Shown here one piece after another: positions 8,564 through 16,492 of a stretch of DNA of 64,000 nucleotides. The notes beneath the pieces are model-generated. The model saw nothing but the letters and a program-made list of their open reading frames with translations, was not told the DNA's origin and made no database searches. Within the stretch, counting starts at the first letter, position 1. Each line of letters starts with the position of its first letter. This DNA is from Streptomyces sp. RPA4-2 (GTDB lineage: Bacteria > Actinomycetota > Actinomycetes > Streptomycetales > Streptomycetaceae), in contig NZ_CP050975.2 in NCBI RefSeq assembly GCF_012273515.2, positions 4,340,001 through 4,404,000 on the forward strand, written 5' to 3'. A program made the position numbers and the translations under genes.

Positions 8564-8600
8564 CGGTCCGGGTGGATGGCTTCTCTCTCCACCCGGACCG
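8564..8600 (-). terminator. Rho-independent terminator of the poly-Asn protein gene
   Basis: A perfect 13-bp stem (CGGTCCGGGTGGA at 8564-8576 with TCCACCCGGACCG at 8588-8600) and an 11-nt loop lies 5 bp after the minus-strand stop. On that strand it is followed by TTTT. Confidence 0.8.
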
Positions 8601-8605
8601 CGGAG

Positions 8606-9076
8606 TCAGTTATTGTTGTTGTTGGTGCCACCGCCATTGTTGTTGTTATTGTTGTTGTTATTGTTGACGATGACCGTAATCTTCAACCCGTCGTCGTCGA
8701 AGTCCCAGTCCCGCAGGTCGTAACCGGCGTCGCCGTCCTCATCGTCCTTGAAGTCCGCCCAGTCGTCGGCGCCCGCATCGGCCTTTGATTCCGCCCGGTC
8801 GTAACCACCGTCGACGTCCGCATTGTGCTCGAAGTCCGCCCAGTCGTGGCCACCGTCGACGCCCGCTTCCTCCTCGGGGGCGGCGAAGGCAACGCTTGAG
8901 CGGAAGGTCTTGAACGAGTCATGACCTGCGGCTTGCGCCATGGGCGCCGACCAGAGACCTACCATCCCGCCGCCGAGCACGATCAGCGCCGCCGCCCTCG
9001 CACCCCGGCGGGGGTGACGCGAGGGATTGCCCTCGCCCTGACGCCCGTTGCACATCGCCTTGAGCTTCGGAAACAT
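8606..9076 (-). CDS. Small secreted Asp-rich protein with poly-Asn tail
   Basis: A 156-residue protein not matched to a known family. After a basic N-terminus (residues 1-27) comes a hydrophobic segment (AALIVLGGGMVGLWSA) ending near MAQAAG, consistent with Sec export. The mature part has repeated acidic units around DWADFE, DGGYDRAES, DDWADFK and GYDLRDWDFDDDG. The last 20 residues are almost all asparagine, broken by GGGT. The tail is encoded by AAC/AAT triplets, which looks like triplet-repeat expansion. The acidic repeats could bind calcium, but this is inference. The ATG at 9076 has a good ribosome binding site (GAGGAGAGAGG). It is a single gene with its own terminator. Confidence 0.7.
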   Translation of the reverse strand: MFPKLKAMCNGRQGEGNPSRHPRRGARAAALIVLGGGMVGLWSAPMAQAAGHDSFKTFRSSVAFAAPEEEAGVDGGHDWADFEHNADVDGGYDRAESKADAGADDWADFKDDEDGDAGYDLRDWDFDDDGLKITVIVNNNNNNNNNNGGGTNNNNN

Positions 9077-9712
9077 CTTGCGTCCTCTCTCCTCGCATGA
9101 GCGAGGGAACTGTCCGATTGGTTCGAGGATGCAAACGTCGAGCCGCATCCAGCCTCATCACGCTTTCCGTGCGAACTGCATGCGATAACGGTTCGACCTG
9201 CGATGTTAGGCCAGATGCTGGCATGTCTGCGACATGCGGCTCACACCGATGGCGCGTCTGGAGACCAGGCGATAAAGTAATCGGCCTCAAATTGTCATGA
9301 CGACCCTCGAGTTCGTCCGACGGGCCGTTTCGGCTTGCCGGACCGGCCATGGGCAGGCCGGCGGCCCGGCTGTGAGAGCGGAGCGAGCCACCTTGATCTT
9401 GAGGAGGCAGGGAAATCTCGGAACGGCGCCCGAGGCCTGTTCCGTGAAGCCCTCCGCGCACAGTACCGTTGCGGCCATGACTGCCGGGTCGGCCTCGTGC
9501 CGTGAGCGAGTGGGTTGCCCGGCCTCCGAGTGAGGCCGGGGCGGTGCAGGGCACCGCCCACTCCTTTTCCTCGCGCACTCCGGGATACGGAGTATCGCGC
9601 GCTTTCCCCCCTTCTCGATTTCCGCAACGCGGGCTTCGCGTGCCTTCGCACGCGCACGGCGCCGCGGCGATTCCCCCTGCCCGAAAACTGCCCGAAAAAC
9701 AGAAAGCAGAGC
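9077..9712. other. Long intergenic region upstream of two divergent genes
   Basis: This 636-bp stretch separates the divergent poly-Asn protein and nitroreductase-hemerythrin genes. It is less GC-biased than its surroundings and presumably holds both promoters. The only clear structure is the short inverted repeat GCATGTC-TGC-GACATGC at 9221-9237. A 78-codon ORF at 9297-9533 lacks a ribosome binding site and I do not call it. Confidence 0.4.
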
Positions 9713-10561
9713 ATGCCCAACGCCTTCAACCAGCAGATCATCGATGAATTCCGCGCCCGTGACGGGAAGGTCGGCGGCCCTTTCGAGGGAGCCCGACTGC
9801 TCCTGCTGACCACCACCGGGGTCCGCACCGGAACCCCGCACACCACCCCCCTCGGCTACTACCCCGACGGCGGCGGCCGGGTCCTCGTCATCGCCTCGGC
9901 CGGGGGAGCGCCCAGGCACCCGGACTGGTTCCTCAACCTCGTCGCCGAGCCGCGCGTCCGCGTCGAGAGCGGTGTCTTCACGTACGACGCGCGGGCCGTC
10001 GTCCTGGAGGGCGCCGAGCGCGACCGGCTCTTCGCCCGGGCGGTGGAGGCCGACCCGGGATGGGCGCGGTACCAGGCGAAGACGGACCGCGTGATCCCCG
10101 TCGTCGCGCTCCAGGAGATCGCCCAGGACGGTCCGCCGCGCCTGAACGCCGGCTCCGTGAGCGAGGCCCTGAAACTCGTCCACGATGCCTTCCGGCGCGA
10201 ACTCGCCCTGATACGAGCGGAGTTCGAGGCCACCGGCTCCCACCTGGGTGCCCAGCTCCGCGTCAACTGCCTAGCGCTCTGCCAGGGCCTGCACCAGCAC
10301 CACACCGGCGAGGACATCGGTCTCTTCCGTGTCCTCGCCGACCGCCACCCCGAACACGCGCCGCTGCTCGACCGGTTGCGCGACGAGCACGGGCGGATCG
10401 CCGTGCTGGCCGGGGAACTGCGCCGGGTCGTCGGCGAGAAGCACGCCGACCCGGCTCTCGTACTCCCCGAGGTGGTACGCCTCACGGAAGCGCTCGAAGC
10501 CCATCTCACCTACGAGGAGGACCAGCTGATCCCGATTCTGGACGCGGCGACCGCCCCCTGA
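9713..10561 (+). CDS. F420-type nitroreductase (DDN family) fused to hemerythrin domain
   Basis: A 282-residue two-domain protein. Residues 1-135 match the deazaflavin (F420)-dependent nitroreductase/DUF385 family: LLLLTTTGVRTGTPHTTPLGYY, APRHPDWFLNLVAEPRV, WARYQAKTDRVIPVVAL. Residues 150-280 form a hemerythrin-like helical bundle with iron-ligand-type motifs (HQHHTGEDIG, LRDEHGRI, HLTYEEDQLIP). F420H2-dependent enzymes reduce activated alkenes or nitro groups; hemerythrins bind oxygen or NO at a di-iron site. Joining the two suggests a redox or nitrosative-stress role, which is inference. The ATG at 9713 starts the family sequence; its ribosome binding site is weak. The gene stands alone, ending at a strong hairpin. 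Confidence 0.82.
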   Translation: MPNAFNQQIIDEFRARDGKVGGPFEGARLLLLTTTGVRTGTPHTTPLGYYPDGGGRVLVIASAGGAPRHPDWFLNLVAEPRVRVESGVFTYDARAVVLEGAERDRLFARAVEADPGWARYQAKTDRVIPVVALQEIAQDGPPRLNAGSVSEALKLVHDAFRRELALIRAEFEATGSHLGAQLRVNCLALCQGLHQHHTGEDIGLFRVLADRHPEHAPLLDRLRDEHGRIAVLAGELRRVVGEKHADPALVLPEVVRLTEALEAHLTYEEDQLIPILDAATAP

Positions 10562-10573
10562 GACGGCGGGTGC

Positions 10574-10603
10574 GGCGACCTCGTCGAGCGGGACGAGGTC
10601 GCC
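10574..10603. terminator. Bidirectional hairpin terminator
   Basis: A perfect 12-bp stem (GGCGACCTCGTC, GACGAGGTCGCC) with a 6-nt loop lies between the convergent nitroreductase-hemerythrin and tandem-kinase genes. Confidence 0.75.
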
Positions 10604-10681
10604 GGCCGGCCACCGGGCCGGCCTGTCCGAGCGGGGCGGGCGCCGGCCAGGTGCCGGATGTCCCGCACGTTCGCGGGACGG

Positions 10682-12916
10682 TCAGGATTCCGCGGAGACC
10701 CCGGCCGGCCGCCGGCTCCCGCGTTCTCCGTGCGGCAGCGCGCGGGCGAGGTAGGGGTTCGTCGTCCTGCCCGGAAGTCCCAGCGCAGCGATGGCGTCGG
10801 CGAGGGTCATCGCGTAGGAGCCGACGGCCCGGCGGACGTTCGGGGCGTCCAGGCTGTCGCCGGTCACCAGACGGTCGAGGTCCACGTACGCCGAGCGGAC
10901 CACCTCCATCCAGCGGTAGACACGCCAGTCCTCGCGCCAGCCCTTCGTGCAGTCCTCCGGCAGGACACGCTCCCAGCGGGCGAACAGGCGCTCACGGATC
11001 TCGGGCCGCGTGGGTGTGAGATGCATGTGCCGGACCAGGTCGTACAGCGGGTCGCCGACGACCGCCATCTCCCAGTCGATGAGCACCAGTCCACCCCACT
11101 CGCCGCGCACCAGGTTCCACGGATTGAGATCACCGTGCAGGAGTACGGGCCGACGCGGGACGAGTGTGTGGCGGTCGAGGATCTCGCCGAGCCGGTACCC
11201 GTCGGGGAGCCCGAGTTCCCGCATCAGATCCCGGGTCGGTTTGGTCAGTCCGTTCACCATGTGCACCAGTTCGGCGCGGAGTCCGGGGTAGAGATTCAGC
11301 CCTTCCATGAACGGATCCAGCTCTTCGCAGTCGACGGAGGACAGGGCCCCGAGCTGGTCCACGAGATCGTCCGCCTCGTAGGGGCGCAGCCCTTCCACGG
11401 GGTGATCCGGCGGCCTGAACCCGTCCGCCGGCCCCTCGTACGAGTGGATGGTGAACTGTTCCTTCAGGCCGCTGATGCCCAGGGCCAGCACCCGCGGGGC
11501 ACGCACGGAGACGTCCGACCGCTCGATGGCTCCGAGGACGGCGTGCTCGTTGAGGAACCTGCGCTCGCGGGTGTTCGCCGCGCCGACCCTCCGACGGACC
11601 ATGACGGGAAAGGGCAGGCTCGGCACCCGTACCGCCGTGTTGAGATGGGCCGTTCCCTTGAACACCCGATCCGCGGACGCGGCGCCCTCCTCGAACAGGG
11701 CCTCGCTCACGGCCGCCTTGGAGAGAGAGGGGTGCAGAGGAAGTCTTTCGTCGGCCGTCCAGACGATCCGCTCGCGGGACCAGTGATGTCCGTGCCGGTC
11801 TTCGTGGGACTCGTTCCAGCGGAAGAGAATGCGCTCGATCGCCGTCTCGTCCGGCACGCTCGCGAGCCGCAGTGGTTCCTCGGCCGCCAGCAGTGCCCGG
11901 TGCACCGCGCTCGTCGCGGCATCCAGTTCCTGCTGTTTGACGGAGTCACCCAGCGACATGGCGGCCCGGATCACATCCGGGTAGACGGACTGGGCACGCT
12001 CGAAGGCGACGTAGTTCCTGAGGTCGCGGTCGAGCCCGTGCACGGCCGCGGGACGCCGGCGGCCCATCGCCTCCCGCCATGCCTCGATCACCTCGGGCCA
12101 CTGGTAGTCGGGGTACCGCATGCGCACCAGGTGCGTGGCGAGGTCGTGCAACGGGTCGCCGTAACTCGCCAGTTCCCAGTCGACGCAGATCAGGGGCGGG
12201 GCGCCGTCGTAGGACACGATCACGTTGTCCCGGTGCAGGTCGGTGTGGAGCAGGCTGAAGGGGCGGCTGACCTGTGCCGGCACCTTCTCGGCGAATCGCA
12301 CCATCGCGTCCTCGGGAATACCCAGCATCGCGAAAAGACCGCCGAATTCGTCCCAGTTGCGCTGTCTGATCTGCTTCTCCGCCGCGAACGCCAACGTCCG
12401 TAGAAAGGCTCTGCTGTCACGGCTGGAGCGGGGCCAGGACGGTGGCAGCGGAGGAAGATGCCGTCTGCGCACCTGCGTCATGTCCGCCAGGAGATCCGCG
12501 AGTGCGCGGACCAGACCGGCGTGCAGCGGATTGTCGTTCGGGCAGATGCGCGACAGCGGCATGCCCTCCACATAGCTGAGAATGGTCAGATCACGGTGCT
12601 TGACCAGGCAGCGCGGAACGTGCGGCAGTACGCCGCAGATCGTGTTGAGGATCTCCGCCTCGTCCTGCCAGGTCCTGATGACCACGGGCAGCGCCGAGGG
12701 GATACGTTCCCGCACCGTCACCGGCGCACCGTCTTCGCACGCCACCAGACGGGAGTCGTGTTCCGTGAGCGGCCTCACCATGTAATTCAGATTGTGGTGT
12801 CCCCGGCCGAACGATCCGAATGCCTTGGCGTAGCGGACGAAGTCGCGGTACTCCGTGTCCGACGCCTCTTCCAGGGCCAGGGGACCGGGCGGGCCGGACA
12901 TCAGCGGAACGCCCAC
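10682..12916 (-). CDS. Protein with two tandem APH/choline-kinase-like phosphotransferase domains
   Basis: A 744-residue protein containing two aminoglycoside-phosphotransferase-fold kinases in one chain. Domain 1 (about 25-330) has the catalytic loop HTDLHRDN and metal motif CVDWE. Domain 2 (about 400-720) has HGDLNPWN and LIDWE. Both have the Brenner-type HxDxxxxN and DW signatures, so both could be active. The substrate is unknown; this fold phosphorylates hydroxyls on sugars, choline or antibiotics. GTG at 12916 is chosen because AGGAG lies a few bases upstream; ATG 12901 and GTG 12922 are alternatives. It lies 171 bp downstream of the first GntR-type regulator on the same strand and may belong to its operon. 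Confidence 0.8.
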   Translation of the reverse strand: MGVPLMSGPPGPLALEEASDTEYRDFVRYAKAFGSFGRGHHNLNYMVRPLTEHDSRLVACEDGAPVTVRERIPSALPVVIRTWQDEAEILNTICGVLPHVPRCLVKHRDLTILSYVEGMPLSRICPNDNPLHAGLVRALADLLADMTQVRRRHLPPLPPSWPRSSRDSRAFLRTLAFAAEKQIRQRNWDEFGGLFAMLGIPEDAMVRFAEKVPAQVSRPFSLLHTDLHRDNVIVSYDGAPPLICVDWELASYGDPLHDLATHLVRMRYPDYQWPEVIEAWREAMGRRRPAAVHGLDRDLRNYVAFERAQSVYPDVIRAAMSLGDSVKQQELDAATSAVHRALLAAEEPLRLASVPDETAIERILFRWNESHEDRHGHHWSRERIVWTADERLPLHPSLSKAAVSEALFEEGAASADRVFKGTAHLNTAVRVPSLPFPVMVRRRVGAANTRERRFLNEHAVLGAIERSDVSVRAPRVLALGISGLKEQFTIHSYEGPADGFRPPDHPVEGLRPYEADDLVDQLGALSSVDCEELDPFMEGLNLYPGLRAELVHMVNGLTKPTRDLMRELGLPDGYRLGEILDRHTLVPRRPVLLHGDLNPWNLVRGEWGGLVLIDWEMAVVGDPLYDLVRHMHLTPTRPEIRERLFARWERVLPEDCTKGWREDWRVYRWMEVVRSAYVDLDRLVTGDSLDAPNVRRAVGSYAMTLADAIAALGLPGRTTNPYLARALPHGERGSRRPAGVSAES

Positions 12917-13087
12917 GGTCACTCCTGAATGGCTGTGCGTTGTCGCCGATGTTCATGCACCGCGACGAGGGTGAGGACACCCTAGTGGTCGCCCGGGAGC
13001 GTGACCGGGCAATCGCCGCGTATTGAGAAAGAGTTCTACATTCAAGGAGTGCCGCGCTGCTGGAGGCCCCGTGGGTCCGGCTTCGGC

Positions 13088-14026
13088 TCAGGACGGCTGC
13101 GCGAGAAGATTCCAGCAGGAGTCGAACCAGGCGTGCATGCTCTCGACGAACACCGACCCGGAGGAGTCGGGATCACCCTCGTCGTTGACGTGGCGGGTGA
13201 GTGTCGATCCCAGGCCCAGCACGTCGATGGCGTCGACCTCTGTCTCGGCCTCGGTCTCGTCGTCCATGAGGATCGAGCGTTCCACCACCTCGTACGGCCC
13301 GAACAGTGCCTCGGCACCCGGGCGCAGATACAGCTTGAACGTGGGGGTGAGCGGCACATGCCGGACCTCCACCCGCACGGACGGCACGAGGCCCTCCGTC
13401 TGCAGGTCCCGCAGCGCCGAACGCAACGAGATCGCATGCCGCCGGGTGATGGCGTGCAGGCGCTCCTGGAGCCGTCCGTTCAACTGGTCCGGTTGCCCGG
13501 CCTCCGCCTGCTGCGCCTCCCCTCCTCCGCTCGCGGGGCGCTGCGCGCGGGGGTAGGGGAGTTCGAGTGACGGGGAGGGCAACAGCATGCGCAGTTCGAG
13601 GCGCTCGGGCTCGACCTCACCCAGGCGGACACGCTCGGCCTGCAGCCGGATGTGGGCGTCCAGGGATTCGGACGTCAGGGTGAACACGTCCAATTGGACG
13701 ACCGGCTGAGCGAAGGCCCGCGCGATGAAGGTACCCAGGGTCGCGCGCACCCGGGGCGCTTCCTGCTGCGGGGTGCCGAGGTGTATGGGGCTTTTCACGA
13801 CGCGTGAGCCGCTGCCCTGCCGGGACTCGATCCAGCCCTCGCCCGACAGTGCTCTCAGGGCCCGCTGAACGGTGTCCCGGGACACCGTCAACTCGTCGGC
13901 CAGGGCCCGTTGGGGCGGCAGTGTGCTGCCCAGGGGGTAGACCCCGTTGGCCAGCCGGCCGCGCAGCTCCTCCAGGACACGCCAGAACTCCCTGCCGCCC
14001 CCTTCGGTGGTCTGCTCCTCGTCCAC
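13088..14026 (-). CDS. GntR-type regulator, module 1, with unrecognised C-terminal domain
   Basis: A 312-residue protein. It starts with a GntR winged helix (about 10-75: EELRGRLANGVYPLGSTLPPQ, LTVSRDTVQRALRALSGEGWI). Its C-terminal two thirds is not the usual UTRA, FadR or aminotransferase domain. Instead it shares a pattern with the two other regulators in this island: V.V...P.TP..KLYL....EAL, and a closing FV...WFD..W. It is the most diverged of the three and has an extra Gln/Ala/Gly-rich insert around residue 170. GTG at 14026 is preferred for its purine-rich upstream stretch; the frame is open to 14074. It is divergent from the first small membrane protein. Confidence 0.8.
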   Translation of the reverse strand: MDEEQTTEGGGREFWRVLEELRGRLANGVYPLGSTLPPQRALADELTVSRDTVQRALRALSGEGWIESRQGSGSRVVKSPIHLGTPQQEAPRVRATLGTFIARAFAQPVVQLDVFTLTSESLDAHIRLQAERVRLGEVEPERLELRMLLPSPSLELPYPRAQRPASGGGEAQQAEAGQPDQLNGRLQERLHAITRRHAISLRSALRDLQTEGLVPSVRVEVRHVPLTPTFKLYLRPGAEALFGPYEVVERSILMDDETEAETEVDAIDVLGLGSTLTRHVNDEGDPDSSGSVFVESMHAWFDSCWNLLAQPS

Positions 14027-14142
14027 ACGGCGACCGTACCTCTTTCGGCTGACAAGCAAACCAGTTTCAGTCAAGCAGGGGTCGCCGCTGACGCCCGGTT
14101 AAGGGATCAGCCCAGCCGGGAAAACCAATCTCAAGCCAACCA

Positions 14143-14154
14143 GTCCAATTGGAC
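14143..14154. promoter_or_regulatory. Palindrome GTCCAATTGGAC between module 1 genes
   Basis: A perfect 12-bp palindrome lies 42 bp upstream of the module 1 membrane-protein start. The identical 12-mer occurs again inside the module 1 regulator gene (13688-13699), suggesting a paired operator. Other CCAAC/CCAAT half-sites lie just upstream (from about 14123). Confidence 0.45.
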
Positions 14155-14195
14155 GGGTAGTTGATCGATTCGCGGAAGTGGACGGGGTGGGACGC

Positions 14196-14384
14196 ATGGT
14201 CTTCTTTCAACTGGTCGTCGCCGTGCTGGAATTCGGCACGGCGCAGCTGGTCCGGTCGAGGCTCGGACTGACCGGTCTGCTCGTGCTGACCTGCCTGGTG
14301 GTGGGCATACGCGCGGGGAGCGCCCGGCTGGTCTGGTGGTCGGCGGCCCTCTTCTTCCTGCTGACCCTTCAGATGCAGACGTGA
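14196..14384 (+). CDS. Small hydrophobic membrane protein, module 1
   Basis: A 62-residue protein with three short hydrophobic segments separated by basic turns (VRSRLGL and RAGSARL). The length and segment/turn pattern match the module 2 and 3 proteins, although identity is low. The ATG at 14196 is chosen over the GTG at 14178 because it gives exactly the 62-residue length of module 2 and has GGTGGGA just upstream. Function is unknown. It is divergent from the GntR-type regulator of the same module, 169 bp apart, so the regulator probably controls it. Confidence 0.65.
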   Translation: MVFFQLVVAVLEFGTAQLVRSRLGLTGLLVLTCLVVGIRAGSARLVWWSAALFFLLTLQMQT

Positions 14385-14455
14385 GACCCCCGGACGAACG
14401 CGGCTCGGCACCTTCGTCCGCGCCGCATCCGCATCCGTATCCGCACCCGCGCCCG

Positions 14456-15193
14456 TCAGTTCTGCCCTCGAAGCACCCTCAGCACCGGCTCGAGCGATCC
14501 CACCACGTCCTCGGCGCCCGCGTCGCGCAGCAGCTTCTCCTTGTACGCGTTGCGTGCGTAGCCGAGGAACGGGACACCGGCCAGTCGCGCCGCCTCGTGG
14601 TCGGAGGGGGCGTCGCCGATCATCAGGGCGGCGGAGGGGGCGGCGCCCATGGCGTTCAGCGCGCGGTTGAGGCAGTGGGGGTGCGGCTTGAGCTGGTTCA
14701 GGTCCTGCGTGCGGCCGTAGAGGTTGCGGGCGAAGCAGTCGGTGAGGCCACGGCTTTCGAGATAGCCCGAGACCGTGCGGGCCGAGTTGTTGCTCGCGAT
14801 GGCCAGCCGCGCTCCCACCGCGCTCCAGGTCCGGATCACCGGATCCGCGTACGCGGTCGGCCAGGCGGAGGGCACCGCCCTCAGTTCCTGCTGAGTGAGG
14901 CGTTCCTCCAGTTCGGCCACCAGGTCGCTGTGTGGATGGCGCCGGTGCACGGCGTACAGGACGACCATCGGATCCGGGTGGACCTGCTCCTCCTCCGTCA
15001 GCAACCCCCGCATGCCCTGGTGTTCGAGCCACTCCACCAGGTCCTTCGCCACGTCCTCCGCCCGGTGCCCCGCGAACAGCCGGCAGATCGGCCCGTCGAA
15101 GTCGAAGAGTACGAAGCGAGCGCGTTCGATCACTTCTCGCAGGTTCTCGGTCTCTGCTGCCACCAGTTCGGTCTGCCTCGTATCAGAAGTCAC
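14456..15193 (-). CDS. HAD-superfamily phosphatase (phosphoglycolate-phosphatase-like)
   Basis: A 245-residue HAD hydrolase. It has motif I FDFDGPICRLF (nucleophile and general-acid Asp), motif II IASNNS, the lysine in KPHP and motif III IGDAPSDHEAA. The long helical cap between motif I and II fits the C1-cap phosphoglycolate phosphatase/pyrophosphatase type. The substrate is unknown. GTG at 15193 overlaps the stop of the module 2 GntR-type gene by one base (TAGTG), so translation is probably coupled and both are in one operon. An upstream extension to 15244 would overlap the regulator coding sequence and is not used. Confidence 0.85.
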   Translation of the reverse strand: MTSDTRQTELVAAETENLREVIERARFVLFDFDGPICRLFAGHRAEDVAKDLVEWLEHQGMRGLLTEEEQVHPDPMVVLYAVHRRHPHSDLVAELEERLTQQELRAVPSAWPTAYADPVIRTWSAVGARLAIASNNSARTVSGYLESRGLTDCFARNLYGRTQDLNQLKPHPHCLNRALNAMGAAPSAALMIGDAPSDHEAARLAGVPFLGYARNAYKEKLLRDAGAEDVVGSLEPVLRVLRGQN

Positions 15194-16065
15194 TAGGAGA
15201 GTGTCAGGTCCGTGGTGATGGTTTCCCAGAGGGCATCGAACCACTTCTGGGATTGCTCCACGAACGCGGCGTCCCGCATACCGGACCGCTTCTCGAAGGA
15301 GAAGAGGAGGGAGTCCGAACCCAGGGCGTCGTACATGTCCAGCGTCACGTCGGCCATCTCCTCCTCCCGCCGGGTGACCATGTAGTACGCGAGCAGGGCC
15401 TCGACCTCGTTGAGAAGGTACAGCTTCACGGGCGGGGTGAAGGGGAGAGCCCGGAACGTCACCCGTACGTCGATACCGTGCGAGGAGCGCAGGGCGCGGA
15501 GGTTGTGCTGGAGGACGTGGACCTGGGCGTTGCGCTGGGCCAGCCAGCGCCCGTGGACCGGGTCGTCGTCGACCCGGCCGTCGACGGAGACCGGGAAGGC
15601 CAGGTTGATGTCCCGGGACGGAAGCAGGATGCGGACGTCGATCGACTCAGGGCGCAGGCGGCCCTCGTGGATCAGACGGACCGGTTCACCGAGCGCGAGC
15701 ATGAGGGTCTCCGCGGTCAGACAGGCCGCGTCGATCCGGACGTGCGGCGCCGAGAACGCCTGCGCCAGACGGGGCGCCAGGCCGACCATCGTCGTCTGGG
15801 GCTCGTCCTGTGCCGGGGCCGGCTCCGCGATCCGGGGCGGGCTCCCCTTGCTGACGTTGCTGAGCAGGCCGTCGTCCTGAAGGGCGCGCAGGGCCTGCCG
15901 GACGGTCCCCCGTTCGACGCCGAACTCCTCCGCCAGCTCGGCCTGCGTGGGCAGACGGTCTCCCGCCTTGAGGTCTCCGGCCCGGATCCGTTCCCTCAGG
16001 ACGTCGGCGATCTCCTGCGGCGAAAGCCTTCTGCTGCCGTTCACTGCAACGTTCTCCTGGGTCAC
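15193..16065 (-). CDS. GntR-type regulator, module 2, with unrecognised C-terminal domain
   Basis: A 290-residue protein. The winged helix is at about residues 12-72 (DVLRERIRAGDLKAGDRLPT, FGVERGTVRQALRALQDDG). The C-terminal domain is strongly similar to that of module 3: RALPFTPPVKLYLLN, EALLAYYMVTRREEE, LDMYDALG, FVEQSQKWFDALWE. GTG at 16065 is chosen because the same CACGACC-AAC context occurs at the module 3 start. With it a TANNNT -10 box (TAACGT) lies about 7 nt upstream, so the mRNA is probably leaderless; TTG 16071 is the open-frame alternative. It is co-directional and coupled with a HAD phosphatase gene and divergent from a small membrane protein. Confidence 0.85.
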   Translation of the reverse strand: MTQENVAVNGSRRLSPQEIADVLRERIRAGDLKAGDRLPTQAELAEEFGVERGTVRQALRALQDDGLLSNVSKGSPPRIAEPAPAQDEPQTTMVGLAPRLAQAFSAPHVRIDAACLTAETLMLALGEPVRLIHEGRLRPESIDVRILLPSRDINLAFPVSVDGRVDDDPVHGRWLAQRNAQVHVLQHNLRALRSSHGIDVRVTFRALPFTPPVKLYLLNEVEALLAYYMVTRREEEMADVTLDMYDALGSDSLLFSFEKRSGMRDAAFVEQSQKWFDALWETITTDLTLS

Positions 16066-16075
16066 GACCAAACGT

Positions 16076-16105
16076 TACAACTCCCACCCATCTACGGGGA
16101 GTTGT
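16076..16105. promoter_or_regulatory. Promoter-overlapping inverted repeat of module 2 regulator
   Basis: TACAACTCCC at 16076-16085 and GGGAGTTGT at 16097-16105 form a 9-bp-arm inverted repeat over the presumed core promoter of the module 2 regulator. The same element, with CCATCT in the centre and the same 24-bp offset between TACAACT and AGTTG, occurs before module 3. Autorepression is inferred. Confidence 0.6.
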
Positions 16106-16152
16106 TTAAAAGTTGTTTATGACTGGTGGCCAAGTGGGGACAACCTAAGCAG

Positions 16153-16179
16153 AGTTGGCAGCCAACTTGGTCAAGTTGG
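16153..16179. promoter_or_regulatory. Second operator-like element, module 2
   Basis: Three alternating half-sites, AGTTGG-CAG-CCAACT (16153-16167) and CCAACTTG-GT-CAAGTTGG (16162-16179). AGTTGG-N3-CCAACT recurs in module 3 at the same distance (88 bp) from the regulator start codon. Confidence 0.6.
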
Positions 16180-16285
16180 CGGAAGTTTTGCCTCCCCCGT
16201 CGAGCCGGCTGCCGCAGCTCCCCGGCCTCACCCCCGCACACCCCAGAGGAACCACCACGCCACAGTAGAAACAGGAGAACCGCCC

Positions 16286-16474
16286 ATGCCCGCCATCGCC
16301 CTTCTCTCCGCCCTCTTCGTCGTCGGCTTCGACCAGTTCGTCCAGTGGCAGTACGGCACGACCGGCGTCGTCGGTCTGCTGCTGCTCACCGTCGGGGTCA
16401 AGGCGAAGAGCCCCACCTGCAGCTCCATCGGGGCGGTCGTCCTCGCCCTGCTGGTGGCCGGCCCCGCCCTGTGA
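16286..16474 (+). CDS. Small hydrophobic membrane protein, module 2
   Basis: A 62-residue protein of three hydrophobic segments (about 2-16, 24-36, 44-60) with polar turns QFVQWQYGTTG and GVKAKSPTC. It is clearly paralogous to the module 3 protein: QWxYGxxG, LTVGxKAK and IGAV are shared in order. The ATG at 16286 follows the ribosome binding site CAGGAG. Function is unknown; no toxin or transporter family is recognised. It is divergent from the module 2 regulator (220-bp control region) and ends 18 bp from the end of the convergent module 3 regulator. Confidence 0.75.
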   Translation: MPAIALLSALFVVGFDQFVQWQYGTTGVVGLLLLTVGVKAKSPTCSSIGAVVLALLVAGPAL

Positions 16475-16492
16475 GCCCCGGCCCGGAGGCGG

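Noticed and set aside
9297..9533. 78-codon plus-strand ORF
   Set aside because: Lacks a ribosome binding site and any recognisable features; it lies in a region better explained as control sequence.
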